A stretch of DNA of 30,128 nucleotides from a virus: the IMG/VR virus record IMGVR_UViG_3300047546_000224, positions 1-30,128 of that record; one strand, 5' to 3'. The position numbers were made by a program, and so were the translations under genes. The first letter of the stretch is position 1. Each line of letters begins with the position of its first letter. This document shows positions 1 through 6,700 of the stretch, piece by piece. The notes under the pieces are model-generated. The model ran no database searches. It was not told the origin of the DNA and saw only the letters and a list, made by a program, of their open reading frames with translations.

Positions 1-83
1 TTTTCCAGGTCCTTCTTTTGTTCATATTGCATATATACAAACGCAAGAGTTGCTCCTAGTAATAAAAATAACACTTCTACCAT
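1..83 (-). CDS. N-terminus of a small membrane-anchored protein, cut by the left edge
   Basis: Read on the minus strand, an ATG at 83-81 opens a frame that stays open to the window edge (27 codons). The peptide starts MVEVLFLLLGATLAFVYMQ and then turns charged (YEQKKDLE), the pattern of one N-terminal membrane helix with a cytoplasmic or coiled-coil continuation. A promoter-like TTG-N20-TATATTA on the same strand (165-136) points at it. It is the only gene seen on the minus strand, so the 84-182 gap would be a divergent intergenic region. The fragment is too short to name a family, and a chance open frame is possible. Confidence 0.5.
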   Translation of the reverse strand, partial: MVEVLFLLLGATLAFVYMQYEQKKDLE

Positions 84-135
84 ACATTTATTTATTTAAG
101 TTGCCTTTCAGCCATTAATTACTTATACTTCTATA

Positions 136-165
136 TAATATACGTAATATTTATTTACGAAGCAA
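136..165 (-). promoter_or_regulatory. Bacteroidota-type promoter (minus strand)
   Basis: On the minus strand TTG (165-163) is followed by exactly 20 nt and TATATTA (142-136), with CG just before the TA. This matches three plus-strand sites in the window in spacing and in the CG-TA junction. The -33 TTG / -7 TAnnTT layout is known for the Bacteroidota housekeeping sigma factor. It would serve the left-edge gene. Confidence 0.5.
148..154 (+). promoter_or_regulatory. TATTTAT element, candidate late promoter
   Basis: TATTTAT lies 28 nt before the start of the 183 gene. The same 7-mer sits in seven other intergenic gaps here. Candidate element for the gp55-like sigma factor; assignment inferred. 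Confidence 0.35.
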
Positions 166-182
166 CTATTATATGCAAATAA

Positions 183-668
183 ATGCAAAAATTAGACCCA
201 AAAAAACTCTTTAATATATTCAATGCCTCTGATGAGGCAATATATGAGGAGCATAACATACAACACCTCTTTCAAAACCCTTACGTTTTGATGGGAATGG
301 TGGTAAGGGGGCTGGAAAACTACTCCATCATCGATGGGATGTATATGATGCGCTATAAAGAGCAGTATGAATCTGTAAGAGAGACTGTAAAAGAACAATT
401 CTACGACCGTCTTTACAATTACCTCCTTAAGATCGACTTCCAAAAGTTTGAGAACATCTACGTCATCACCGAAGAATACGATAAGATGGGCGTCTTCCAA
501 GCCCTCGACCACCTCCTTTACTACTATCAAGATAAAGAACACTATGAAAAGTGTGCCGTTATAAAATCCTTTGAAGATTTATTGAGAAATACAATGGTAC
601 CTCCTACCTACGACTATAATGTAGATAGTTTATTGGAAGAATTAAAGTTAAAACCACTACAAAATTAA
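183..668 (+). CDS. hypothetical protein, GC-richer than its neighbours
   Basis: A 161-residue soluble protein with no signal peptide or membrane segment and no family I recognise. It is rich in aromatic residues (a YYYQDKEHYEK stretch) and probably mostly helical. Codon use differs from the rest of the window: CTC, CTT, ATC, GAC and TAC are common in its middle (about 400-540), whereas later genes overwhelmingly use TTA, ATA and GAT. It is bounded by the divergent left gene and the hairpin cluster at 672-742, so it is probably its own transcription unit. A long open frame on the opposite strand is a shadow of its codon use. Confidence 0.75.
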   Translation: MQKLDPKKLFNIFNASDEAIYEEHNIQHLFQNPYVLMGMVVRGLENYSIIDGMYMMRYKEQYESVRETVKEQFYDRLYNYLLKIDFQKFENIYVITEEYDKMGVFQALDHLLYYYQDKEHYEKCAVIKSFEDLLRNTMVPPTYDYNVDSLLEELKLKPLQN

Positions 669-671
669 AAA

Positions 672-742
672 ATTTCGGGTCGAAATGCGCGCGATGCGCG
701 TGGGGCCTTCGGCCTTTATGGGGATTTCTGCTGCATTTCCCC
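672..742 (+). other. cluster of four small GC-rich stem-loops
   Basis: Four inverted repeats follow one another just after the stop of the 183 gene: ATTTCG/CGAAAT (672-677 with 681-686), CGCGC/GCGCG (688-692 with 696-700), GGCC/GGCC with a TTC loop (704-707 with 711-714) and GGGGA/TCCCC (720-724 with 738-742). The region is strikingly GC-rich for this genome. None is followed by a proper T-tract, so a classical intrinsic terminator is not supported. It may be an RNA-processing or stability element, or a small structured RNA. The rest of 743-791 shows nothing recognisable. Confidence 0.5.
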
Positions 743-791
743 TAACTCCTTCATTTTCAATCAAAATTTTCCGTGGATTCACTAAAAAAAG

Positions 792-824
792 TTGCTCGTC
801 TGGGGAAATCTTCGTATCTTAAGG
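792..824 (+). promoter_or_regulatory. Bacteroidota-type promoter
   Basis: TTG at 792-794, a 20-nt spacer, then TATCTTAAGG at 815-824. The element from CG through TATnTTAAGGTA is nearly identical to the site before the primase gene. The expected transcript start near 828 leaves a leader of about 20 nt before the ATG at 848. Confidence 0.6.
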
Positions 825-847
825 TATAATCATAATAGAAACTATAT

Positions 848-1216
848 ATGCAATTAACAATTAGAGAATTAAATGAGATCATCTATGCTTTAGGCGTGGC
901 TGAGTATAAGGGAATGTTCGTAGATAAGGATGTAAACTCGACTGTAGGTGATAAAATACGTACAGAGTTGGAGCGTCTTATTAAAGAAGAGGAATCTTCT
1001 CGTGAAAAAGCTCAACAACAGGCAGTTTCCGAAAAAATTACACAAAAGGAACCGAAAGTTATTACCCCTATTACGGATACCGGTTCAGAGGTAGCGGATT
1101 TTCTTATCGCAGTAACAGCTCAACTACCAGTACAGGAGGAAGAAACACCTTCAACAGTAAAAAAAGCTAAGTTTCCAGGTGCTAAGAAAAGTAATTTAAT
1201 GGATCCGGAAAAATAA
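848..1216 (+). CDS. hypothetical protein with acidic/polar middle and basic tail
   Basis: A 122-residue protein of unknown function. Residues 1-50 look helical and ordered (MQLTIRELNEIIYALG, then an ELERLIKEEE helix). The rest is low in hydrophobics, with runs of E, Q, T and P, and ends in a basic segment (VKKAKFPGAKK). It has its own strong promoter-like site about 50 nt upstream and is followed by an AT-only gap, so it may be monocistronic and early. No catalytic motif is visible. Confidence 0.75.
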   Translation: MQLTIRELNEIIYALGVAEYKGMFVDKDVNSTVGDKIRTELERLIKEEESSREKAQQQAVSEKITQKEPKVITPITDTGSEVADFLIAVTAQLPVQEEETPSTVKKAKFPGAKKSNLMDPEK

Positions 1217-1380
1217 TTCCTAAAAGAGTGGCTATTCTGCGTTTTTTTATATATCTTCGAAATATATAAGATATTATATAGAATATATTAATATGATATA
1301 AAATATATAAGATATTAAATATATAGATATATAAAGATATAAGTATATAATAAAGGAAACCTATAAATAAAAATCAAGTT
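1217..1380 (+). other. AT-only intergenic region with a repeated 16-mer
   Basis: After a T-run at about 1241-1247, the sequence from about 1236 to 1350 is nearly pure A/T built on ATATATAAGATATT-like units. The 16-mer at 1261-1276 recurs exactly at 1302-1317, 41 bases apart. Such DNA melts easily and could be a promoter region, a replication-start element or a simple slippage product. No convincing stem precedes the T-run, so I do not call a terminator. No ORF worth calling is present. Confidence 0.45.
1362..1369 (+). promoter_or_regulatory. TATAAATA, match to the T4 late promoter -10 box
   Basis: TATAAATA on the plus strand lies 11 nt before the HD-domain gene start. This is the exact T4 late promoter consensus recognised by gp55. 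In such AT-rich DNA an exact 8-mer can occur by chance. Confidence 0.3.
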
Positions 1381-2115
1381 ATGTTAAGTGCCGAACAAAT
1401 CCAATCAAATTGGGATAAACATATTAAGATTATCAACCATTATATTGGTGATGATCGTAAGAATCAAGTATTAACTTTAGTAGAAACATTATCCGAACAT
1501 ATGGTAATGGCTCCTGCTAGTGGTAAATCATGGTATCATAATGCTTTTCCGGGTGGTTATATTGACCACGTTAATAGAGTAGTTCAAAGTGCTATAAAAC
1601 AAAAGGAATTGTGGCAAGCTATGGGAGCTTCTATTGACTTTACCGATGAAGAGTTGGTTATGGCTGCTTTATTCCATGACTTAGGTAAGATTGGTGATGG
1701 TGAGGTAGATTGTTATGTACCTCAAACTGATAAATGGCGTCAAGATAAGTTACATGAAATGTATACCCCTAATCCGGAGATTCCTTTTATGCTTATTCCT
1801 GATCGTTCTCTTTACATCTTACAAAAGTTTGGTATTAAATTATCTCATAACGAGTATTTAGGTATTAGATTACATGATGGAGTTTTCGATAAAGCTAATG
1901 AAGCTTATTTCTTTAGCCATAATCCAGACTCTCGAATGAGAACTAACATTGTAAATATCTTACATTCAGCAGATTTTATGGCTTCTAAGGTAGAATACGA
2001 TATGTGGAAGAATAAAGGCGGTAGTACAGAGGCTAAAGTTCAAAAATCTAAAGCATCTACAGGCCGTCCAGTTAACTCGTCAGAAGGTTTATCAAATTTA
2101 ATTAAAAATTTATAA
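1381..2115 (+). CDS. HD-domain phosphohydrolase
   Basis: A 244-residue metal-dependent HD-superfamily hydrolase. Metal-ligand candidates are visible in order: H63 in GGYIDHVNRVV, H99-D100 in ALFHDLGKIG, H165 in RLHDG and D198 in HSADFMASK. The MAPASGKSWYHNAFPGG segment before the first His resembles the lead-in of the HD domain of YhaM-type 3'-5' exoribonucleases, but there is no OB-fold domain. The C-terminal 40 residues are polar and probably disordered. HD proteins of this kind are common in T4-like marine phages; the substrate (nucleotide or RNA end) is not deducible. It heads a unit with the membrane protein and the sigma factor. Confidence 0.85.
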   Translation: MLSAEQIQSNWDKHIKIINHYIGDDRKNQVLTLVETLSEHMVMAPASGKSWYHNAFPGGYIDHVNRVVQSAIKQKELWQAMGASIDFTDEELVMAALFHDLGKIGDGEVDCYVPQTDKWRQDKLHEMYTPNPEIPFMLIPDRSLYILQKFGIKLSHNEYLGIRLHDGVFDKANEAYFFSHNPDSRMRTNIVNILHSADFMASKVEYDMWKNKGGSTEAKVQKSKASTGRPVNSSEGLSNLIKNL

Positions 2116-2116
2116 T

Positions 2117-2416
2117 ATGATTTGGATCATAGGATTATTAGGACTGCTTTTAATTGTATCAATGTTTGCAATCTACAATCTACTTACTAAAGTAGAGAAG
2201 TATGAAGATGTCGTACAAGATCAAGTACAGTACCTTAATAATATTTCAGCAACTATAGCTGAAGCAAAAATGCACCTACAGAAGTTAGATGAAAGTGGAA
2301 CATTTCAATCAGACGATGAGGTCGGTTATTTCTTTAAACAATTACAAAACGTACAAGAAGAGCTAAACCGATACATGCTCCCTACTAACTATGGCAAGAA
2401 CGAAATCAAAAAGTAA
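2117..2416 (+). CDS. small N-terminally anchored coiled-coil protein
   Basis: A 99-residue protein. Residues 2-22 (WIIGLLGLLLIVSMFAIYNLL) form one membrane helix, followed by charged heptad-like sequence (VEKYEDVVQDQVQYLNNI, then MHLQKLDESG and FFKQLQNVQEELNRY). It starts one base after the HD gene stop and overlaps the sigma-factor gene by 26 bases, so all three are likely co-translated. Similar TM-plus-coil proteins occur in T4-like phages without assigned function. Whether it sits in host membrane or virion is unknown. Confidence 0.75.
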   Translation: MIWIIGLLGLLLIVSMFAIYNLLTKVEKYEDVVQDQVQYLNNISATIAEAKMHLQKLDESGTFQSDDEVGYFFKQLQNVQEELNRYMLPTNYGKNEIKK

Positions 2417-3095
2417 CTACTTTACCAAAGAGACAGAGGATTATATAGTTATTTATAACAATTCTACAGACCCAGTTCTCAGAGCTAGGGTCTTTACAGA
2501 TCATATCTATATGCCATTTTACAAACTGGCAGAGAATATAATTCATACCTTTAAGTTTTATTACACAGACGTTGAACACATTGAAGATCTCAAACATGAG
2601 ATCGTTTCTGTTTTATTAGAAGAAAAGATTATGAAGTTTGATCCTACTAATGGAGCGAAAGCATATTCATACTTCGGTACAATTGTTAAGAGGTGGTTAA
2701 TCAACTATAATAATAAAAACTACAAAAAGCTAAAACAGATAGGATCATTCTCAGATGTAGAAGAGTCTTATGAACCAGAACTAGAAGTAGATGGAAAGTT
2801 CCGGATGTCATTAGCAGCTTTTTTAGATGCATGGATAGAAGAGATGTATGAGAAGATGGAAGAGTTCTTTCCTAAAGATCAAGAAGCAAAAATAGCAGAT
2901 GCAGTATTAACTATCTTTAAGACTAGACATGATCTAGATATCTTTAAGAAAAAAGCACTTTATATTTATATTAGAGAGATGACTGACTGCGAAACTCCTC
3001 ACTTAACTAGAGTAATATCTAAGCTCAAATCAGAGTTCTATAATAAGTACTATGAGTATAGCGAGAACGGATTAGTAGTCAATATTCTCGACTAA
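2391..3095 (+). CDS. gp55: gp55-like late sigma factor
   Basis: A 234-residue protein whose residues 66-110 carry the region-2-like core of phage late sigma factors: a DLKHEIVSVLLEEKI helix followed by KFDPTNGAKAYSYFGTIVKR and WLINYNNKNYKK. The F-(D/N)-P-x-x-(G/S)-x-x-A-(Y/F)-x-(Y/F)-F pattern followed by a basic helix is typical of T4 gp55 and its cyanophage relatives. It would bind host RNA polymerase and direct it to late promoters with the sliding clamp. The C-terminal half is helical and charged. The gene directly precedes the structural block and may read the TATTTAT elements reported here. Function is inferred from motif resemblance. Confidence 0.75.
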   Translation: MARTKSKSNYFTKETEDYIVIYNNSTDPVLRARVFTDHIYMPFYKLAENIIHTFKFYYTDVEHIEDLKHEIVSVLLEEKIMKFDPTNGAKAYSYFGTIVKRWLINYNNKNYKKLKQIGSFSDVEESYEPELEVDGKFRMSLAAFLDAWIEEMYEKMEEFFPKDQEAKIADAVLTIFKTRHDLDIFKKKALYIYIREMTDCETPHLTRVISKLKSEFYNKYYEYSENGLVVNILD

Positions 3096-3097
3096 CC

Positions 3098-3104
3098 TAT
3101 TTAT
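3098..3104 (+). promoter_or_regulatory. TATTTAT element, candidate late promoter
   Basis: TATTTAT in context ACCTATTTATTA, 13 nt before the start of the baseplate-block gene at 3118. It would launch the structural operon. Confidence 0.4.
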
Positions 3105-3117
3105 TACTAAAAACAGT

Positions 3118-3468
3118 ATGAGTTTAGATAAAAAAATATTTGGAGATACTTCTCTTTCAGATTTATTTCAAGAGATACATACCAATTCTAAATCTACCCG
3201 TGCGCAAGTTACTGCTTTAATAGCTGAACTAAAACCTTTAATTGAAAGCATAGGAGATGCTACATTAGTAGTTCCTATGATAAAAGAATATATGGAGATT
3301 GGTGTTAAGAATGATGAAGCTTTAATTAAACTAGCTACTATTATTCAACGAATTGAAACAGGACAATCTAAAGGAGAAGAGTTCGACTTATCAGAATTAG
3401 CCGACTTATTACAAGAAGCTGAGACGATTAATAAAGAAGTAAACGAAGCAGACAATGGCGACCAGTAG
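3118..3468 (+). CDS. conserved-looking small helical protein at the head of the baseplate operon
   Basis: A 116-residue, almost entirely helical acidic protein (MSLDKKIFGDTSLSDLFQEI..., later VVPMIKEYMEIGVKNDEALIKLATIIQRIE). No membrane segment or catalytic motif is visible. It precedes and overlaps the spike gene by 14 bases, the arrangement expected of a baseplate or assembly factor. I recall similar proteins beside baseplate genes of marine T4-like phages, always unnamed. A role as structural component or assembly chaperone is inferred from position only. Confidence 0.75.
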   Translation: MSLDKKIFGDTSLSDLFQEIHTNSKSTRAQVTALIAELKPLIESIGDATLVVPMIKEYMEIGVKNDEALIKLATIIQRIETGQSKGEEFDLSELADLLQEAETINKEVNEADNGDQ

Positions 3469-4624
3469 AGCAGGAACAGGAGCAGGTGCAGCGAGTGGTG
3501 GAAAAGGATCCGCAAGTAATTCGGGTACTTTTTACGGCCGTGTAGTAGATATAATTTTAGACAATAGACACCCTAAGTACAAACAAATGGGTAGTGCTCT
3601 TGCTATTAACGGATGTTTCTATGTAACAGTTAGTAGTTCAGGTGACGTTGATCCAGATGAAGCTGCTGATCCCCCATTTGCTTTCCAAGGAAATGCTAGA
3701 TATAAAGACATTCCTGTCTTAGGAGAGATTATAGCTATTGAATCTAGTCCATCCGCAACTAGCGAAGCAGGTAAAGGAAATAGAAAAGCTTGGGTTCGTA
3801 TAGTTAATGTATGGAATGCTCCCGAACACAATGCTTCCCCTAATACTCTAAACCCTAACTTCCAAAAAATGTTATTTGGAAAAGGATTTAAAGAGAGTGG
3901 AAGAATAAACCCACTAATATGCTATCCAGGAGATACAGTAATACAAGGACGTCAAGGTCAATCTATTAGATTTACAGGCTCCCAGCACGTAAATAACCCG
4001 CTTGTTACAACAAAAACTGTTGGACAGCCTTTGATATTAATAGCTAACGGGCAAATTACTGCACCAAACGGCTTTGATGGTATCATAGAAGATATAAATA
4101 AGAACTTTGGTTCACTATACTTCTCAGCTTATCATCAAATACCTCTTAAACAAGCTAATACTAGACGGCTTTCTTATAATAAAATACCAGATACATCTAA
4201 TGCTTATGCTAAACCACAAGTAATCCTTAATAGTGGTCGTATATTTTTAAATGCAAAAGAAGAATCTATACTACTTTCAGCAGCTGTTTCAGTAGGGCTA
4301 AACGGAAAATCTGTAAATATAGACGCTGACGATTATGTATGTTTAGATTCTAAGAAGATATACTTAGGAGAAAAAGCAAGAACAGCAGTAGAATATAGTG
4401 CCCAACCAGTACTGTTAGGTAAAAATACTGTCGATCTACTAGAAGATTTTATAAAAGCAGTAGAGAACTTTGCTAACTTCTTAGTAACACCTTCAGGTCT
4501 TCAAGCAGCACCTGCTATTGCAGTAGCACAATTAAAGAAAGAGGGTGGTATTCTATTTGCTAGAATAAAGCCACTAAGAGCTCGATTAAATGAATTAAAA
4601 TCTAAAAAAGTATTTACAGAATAG
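3455..4624 (+). CDS. gp5-like baseplate central spike protein without lysozyme domain
   Basis: 389 residues. A flexible Gly/Ala/Ser N-terminus (1-25) leads into an OB-like region (FYGRVVDIILDN from about 27), the conserved INPLICYPGDTVIQGRQGQS IRFTGS type segment near 150, and a beta-strand-repeat region near 265-310 (ILNSGRIFLNAK, ESILLSAAVSVGL, KSVNIDADDYVCLDSKKIYLG). Its alternating V/I-x-L/I spacing resembles the gp5/VgrG beta-helix needle. A helical C-terminus follows. T4 gp5 (575 aa) carries an internal lysozyme; no lysozyme catalytic region is visible and the shorter length agrees. It would form the trimeric membrane-puncturing spike under the tail tube. Confidence 0.7.
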   Translation: MATSRAGTGAGAASGGKGSASNSGTFYGRVVDIILDNRHPKYKQMGSALAINGCFYVTVSSSGDVDPDEAADPPFAFQGNARYKDIPVLGEIIAIESSPSATSEAGKGNRKAWVRIVNVWNAPEHNASPNTLNPNFQKMLFGKGFKESGRINPLICYPGDTVIQGRQGQSIRFTGSQHVNNPLVTTKTVGQPLILIANGQITAPNGFDGIIEDINKNFGSLYFSAYHQIPLKQANTRRLSYNKIPDTSNAYAKPQVILNSGRIFLNAKEESILLSAAVSVGLNGKSVNIDADDYVCLDSKKIYLGEKARTAVEYSAQPVLLGKNTVDLLEDFIKAVENFANFLVTPSGLQAAPAIAVAQLKKEGGILFARIKPLRARLNELKSKKVFTE

Positions 4625-4625
4625 T

Positions 4626-5822
4626 ATGTCATTTATAACTATACCAGAATCTAAAGTAACTGCTTTTATAGGAAGTAAGATAGGAGGTTTGCAAGCCCAA
4701 TTACAAGATAAGGTGCAGCAGAAGATCCAATCTACAATAACTACTTTTGTTCAAGCTAATGCATGTCCTAGACAGCAGACTTTAGATAAGTTAGTTAAAT
4801 CAAAACAAACATTATCAGATCTTACAGAACGTTCTAGAAAGATTATAGATACATACAAAGCTTTACCTAAAAAATTAAAACCACCTATAGATACTTTAGA
4901 TAAGATTATTAAAGTCTTATTAGTATTACCTATACCTCAAGCAGTACCTCCTGGTATTGGTTTACCTATCTCTATCTCAAATAAATACTCAGATTTGATT
5001 AACAAATTGAGAGAGTTAGTTAAACAAACAAAAGAGACAATAGATGGAATTGAAGCTCTTGTAGATACTACATTCTTTGATAACTTAATGAATGATATTA
5101 ACTCTAAACTATCACTATTAGACGGTCCAATTGCATTCTGTAGTATAGAAAATGAACTTAAAGATAGTTTAACCCCAGAAGAATTAACAAAACTCGGATT
5201 AGTTGACGAAGATGGTAACTTTATTATTTCTAGATTAGTTCCAAGACTAGTACAAGAAACTTTAGTAAACCCGATCAAGTATGCTGATGGAGTAGACGAT
5301 GGTAATAACTACGGTAAAAACTGTTTTAGAGGTCTCTACAAACCAGGTACAATCTATATACATACAGATGAAAGGAGAGATATAGTAGAAGGGTCAGATG
5401 GAAATAAGTATATAGTAAATAATCGAGCAAAAAATGGATTAGATACTTGGCTAGATCCTTTATCTGGGTTTGATTGGGAATTATACGAACTTAATACACA
5501 AAGGTTATTAGAAGATCTTTTAAATAGGCTTTCAAATACAAGTTTAGTTGATAGAAATCTTTTAGATAATATTAAAACTAACTTAAATAACTATAAAATA
5601 CAATTAGCACCAGCTCAAACCGGCTTATATAAAGCAAGAAATGGAATCGAATTTTTAATTGAAGTACTAGATGATACAACATCTCCTTCTATAGCCAAAA
5701 GACGCTTTGCTGTAGCAAGAAACTCTCAAGGAGTTATTGTAATGAAAGGGCAACCATCTTTTGCTAGTGATATAAACGTTTTAGTTCGTGAGATTCGATT
5801 CCGTTTAGATCAACTACAATAA
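4626..5822 (+). CDS. tail/baseplate structural protein with long coiled-coil N-half
   Basis: 398 residues. The first half is dominated by amphipathic helices (QLQDKVQQKIQSTITTF, TLDKLVKSKQTLSDLTERSRK, DLINKLRELVKQTKETIDGI) with a proline-rich break near 98-115 (LPIPQAVPPGIGLPI). The second half is mixed alpha/beta and ends in a compact module (IEFLIEVLDD, RRFAVARNSQGVIVMKG, INVLVREIRFRLDQLQ). It follows the spike gene by one base and precedes gp25, so a hub or wedge role is likely. I cannot assign a specific T4 counterpart. Confidence 0.75.
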   Translation: MSFITIPESKVTAFIGSKIGGLQAQLQDKVQQKIQSTITTFVQANACPRQQTLDKLVKSKQTLSDLTERSRKIIDTYKALPKKLKPPIDTLDKIIKVLLVLPIPQAVPPGIGLPISISNKYSDLINKLRELVKQTKETIDGIEALVDTTFFDNLMNDINSKLSLLDGPIAFCSIENELKDSLTPEELTKLGLVDEDGNFIISRLVPRLVQETLVNPIKYADGVDDGNNYGKNCFRGLYKPGTIYIHTDERRDIVEGSDGNKYIVNNRAKNGLDTWLDPLSGFDWELYELNTQRLLEDLLNRLSNTSLVDRNLLDNIKTNLNNYKIQLAPAQTGLYKARNGIEFLIEVLDDTTSPSIAKRRFAVARNSQGVIVMKGQPSFASDINVLVREIRFRLDQLQ

Positions 5823-5841
5823 TAAACTTTAATATACTAAC

Positions 5842-5848
5842 TATTTAT
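5842..5848 (+). promoter_or_regulatory. TATTTAT element, candidate late promoter
   Basis: TATTTAT in context TAACTATTTATTAA, only 4 nt before the ATG at 5853. If it is a -10 box the transcript would be essentially leaderless or would serve the next gene. Confidence 0.3.
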
Positions 5849-5852
5849 TAAT

Positions 5853-6290
5853 ATGAAACTAGAAGAACTTAGGAAAGTTATACGAGAAGAAGTAGAAAAA
5901 GCATTTAAAGAACAACTTAAAGATGTATTAATCGAAGCTGTTCAAATTGCTAGTGCTCCTTCTACATTAAAAACTGAACAAAAAACAAACACTAAGCAAA
6001 TTACCAATTTCAAAGCACCTGTAGCACAACCTAAAAAGTATACACCAACCGGTAATCCGATTGAAGATATGTTGCAGATGACAAAAGCTACTATGACATC
6101 AGCTGACGCAGCTGCTATAATGGGTGAAGGAGTACATATGCCAAATATGGCTTCTACAGTAGCTCAACAGATGCATATAGGAGGTGGTAACCAACCAGGT
6201 TTAGATTTAAGCCAACTACCTTTTATTAACAAAGCAAAAACGTTATTAGAAGCGGCTAACGAAAAAGATAGACAAAGAAAAGGACTATAA
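5853..6290 (+). CDS. hypothetical virion-block protein with amphipathic N-terminal helix
   Basis: 145 residues. Residues 1-30 are one charged amphipathic helix (MKLEELRKVIREEVEKAFKE). The middle is polar and probably disordered (K, T, Q, P rich), followed by methionine-rich short helices (DMLQMTKATMTSADAAAIMG). The last base of the stop codon is the first base of the gp25 start, so it is translationally coupled to the wedge genes. Function is unknown; a small baseplate component or assembly factor is the contextual guess. The N-terminus differs from the E9 tag described in the findings. Confidence 0.7.
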   Translation: MKLEELRKVIREEVEKAFKEQLKDVLIEAVQIASAPSTLKTEQKTNTKQITNFKAPVAQPKKYTPTGNPIEDMLQMTKATMTSADAAAIMGEGVHMPNMASTVAQQMHIGGGNQPGLDLSQLPFINKAKTLLEAANEKDRQRKGL

Positions 6291-6700
6291 TGGCATTTGA
6301 TGTAAAGAAAATAAACCCGTTAGATAGACAGCCACGAAAAGCAGTAGGTGTAAACTTACCTTTTTCTGCAGGTAACGTCTTTACATCTAACTACTTAACT
6401 AAAGATGCAATTAGGAATAACCTAATAAATTATTTTCTTACAGGAAGGGGAGAAAGATATATGAATCCTTCTTTTGGAAGTGGGTTACCTTCAGAACTAT
6501 TTGAACAGATTACAGAAGAAAAATTAAATATATTAGGGCTTAAAATTAAAGATGAACTTAGAATGTATTTTCCAAAAGTTGTATCTCAAGATTTATCCCT
6601 AATAGCTGACCCAGATAAAAACTCAATTGAATTCTATTTAAAGTATAGTATCTTAGATAGTAATATTGAAGATGAAGTAATTATTAATATTCAACAATAA
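6290..6700 (+). CDS. gp25: baseplate wedge protein, gp25-like
   Basis: 136 residues, the usual size of gp25/TssE-type wedge proteins. The diagnostic segment is NLINYFLTGRGERYMNPSFG (about residues 45-64), followed by SGLPSELFEQ, matching the L-x-T-x-x-G-E-R-x-x-x-P-x-F-G pattern of the family. The C-terminal half is the expected helix plus beta strands (SIEFYLKYSILD, DEVIINIQ). gp25 joins gp6 at the wedge core that anchors the sheath and triggers contraction. Start and stop overlap its neighbours by one base each, and gp6 follows directly, as in other contractile tails. Confidence 0.9.
   Translation: MAFDVKKINPLDRQPRKAVGVNLPFSAGNVFTSNYLTKDAIRNNLINYFLTGRGERYMNPSFGSGLPSELFEQITEEKLNILGLKIKDELRMYFPKVVSQDLSLIADPDKNSIEFYLKYSILDSNIEDEVIINIQQ

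Noticed and set aside
101-130. Plus-strand TTG-N20-TATACTT as a promoter for the 183 gene
   Set aside because: The -33 and spacing fit, but the -7 box has TA-n3-TT rather than TAnnTTA and lacks the CG before the TA shared by the other four sites.
192-542. 116-residue open frame on the minus strand
   Set aside because: It lies wholly inside the 183 gene, has unusual V/F-rich composition and no promoter; it mirrors the codon use of the plus-strand gene.
1217-1250. Intrinsic terminator after the 848 gene
   Set aside because: A T-run is present, but no stem of more than about four pairs precedes it.
1255-1345. CRISPR array or iteron set
   Set aside because: The repeated ATATATAAGATATT units are simple A/T sequence without regular spacing or unique spacers.
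4937-5278. 113-residue open frame on the minus strand
   Set aside because: Antisense to a well-supported structural gene, Ser/Leu-rich as expected from reversed TTA/GAT codons. The same applies to the other minus-strand frames at 3619, 10069, 15507, 15798, 17016, 26096 and 26789.
5853-5900. MKLEELRKVIREE as another copy of the E9 tag
   Set aside because: It begins MKL, but position 9 is not Glu and the sequence is a longer charged amphipathic helix, like the start of the 28986 protein; probably a different leader class.
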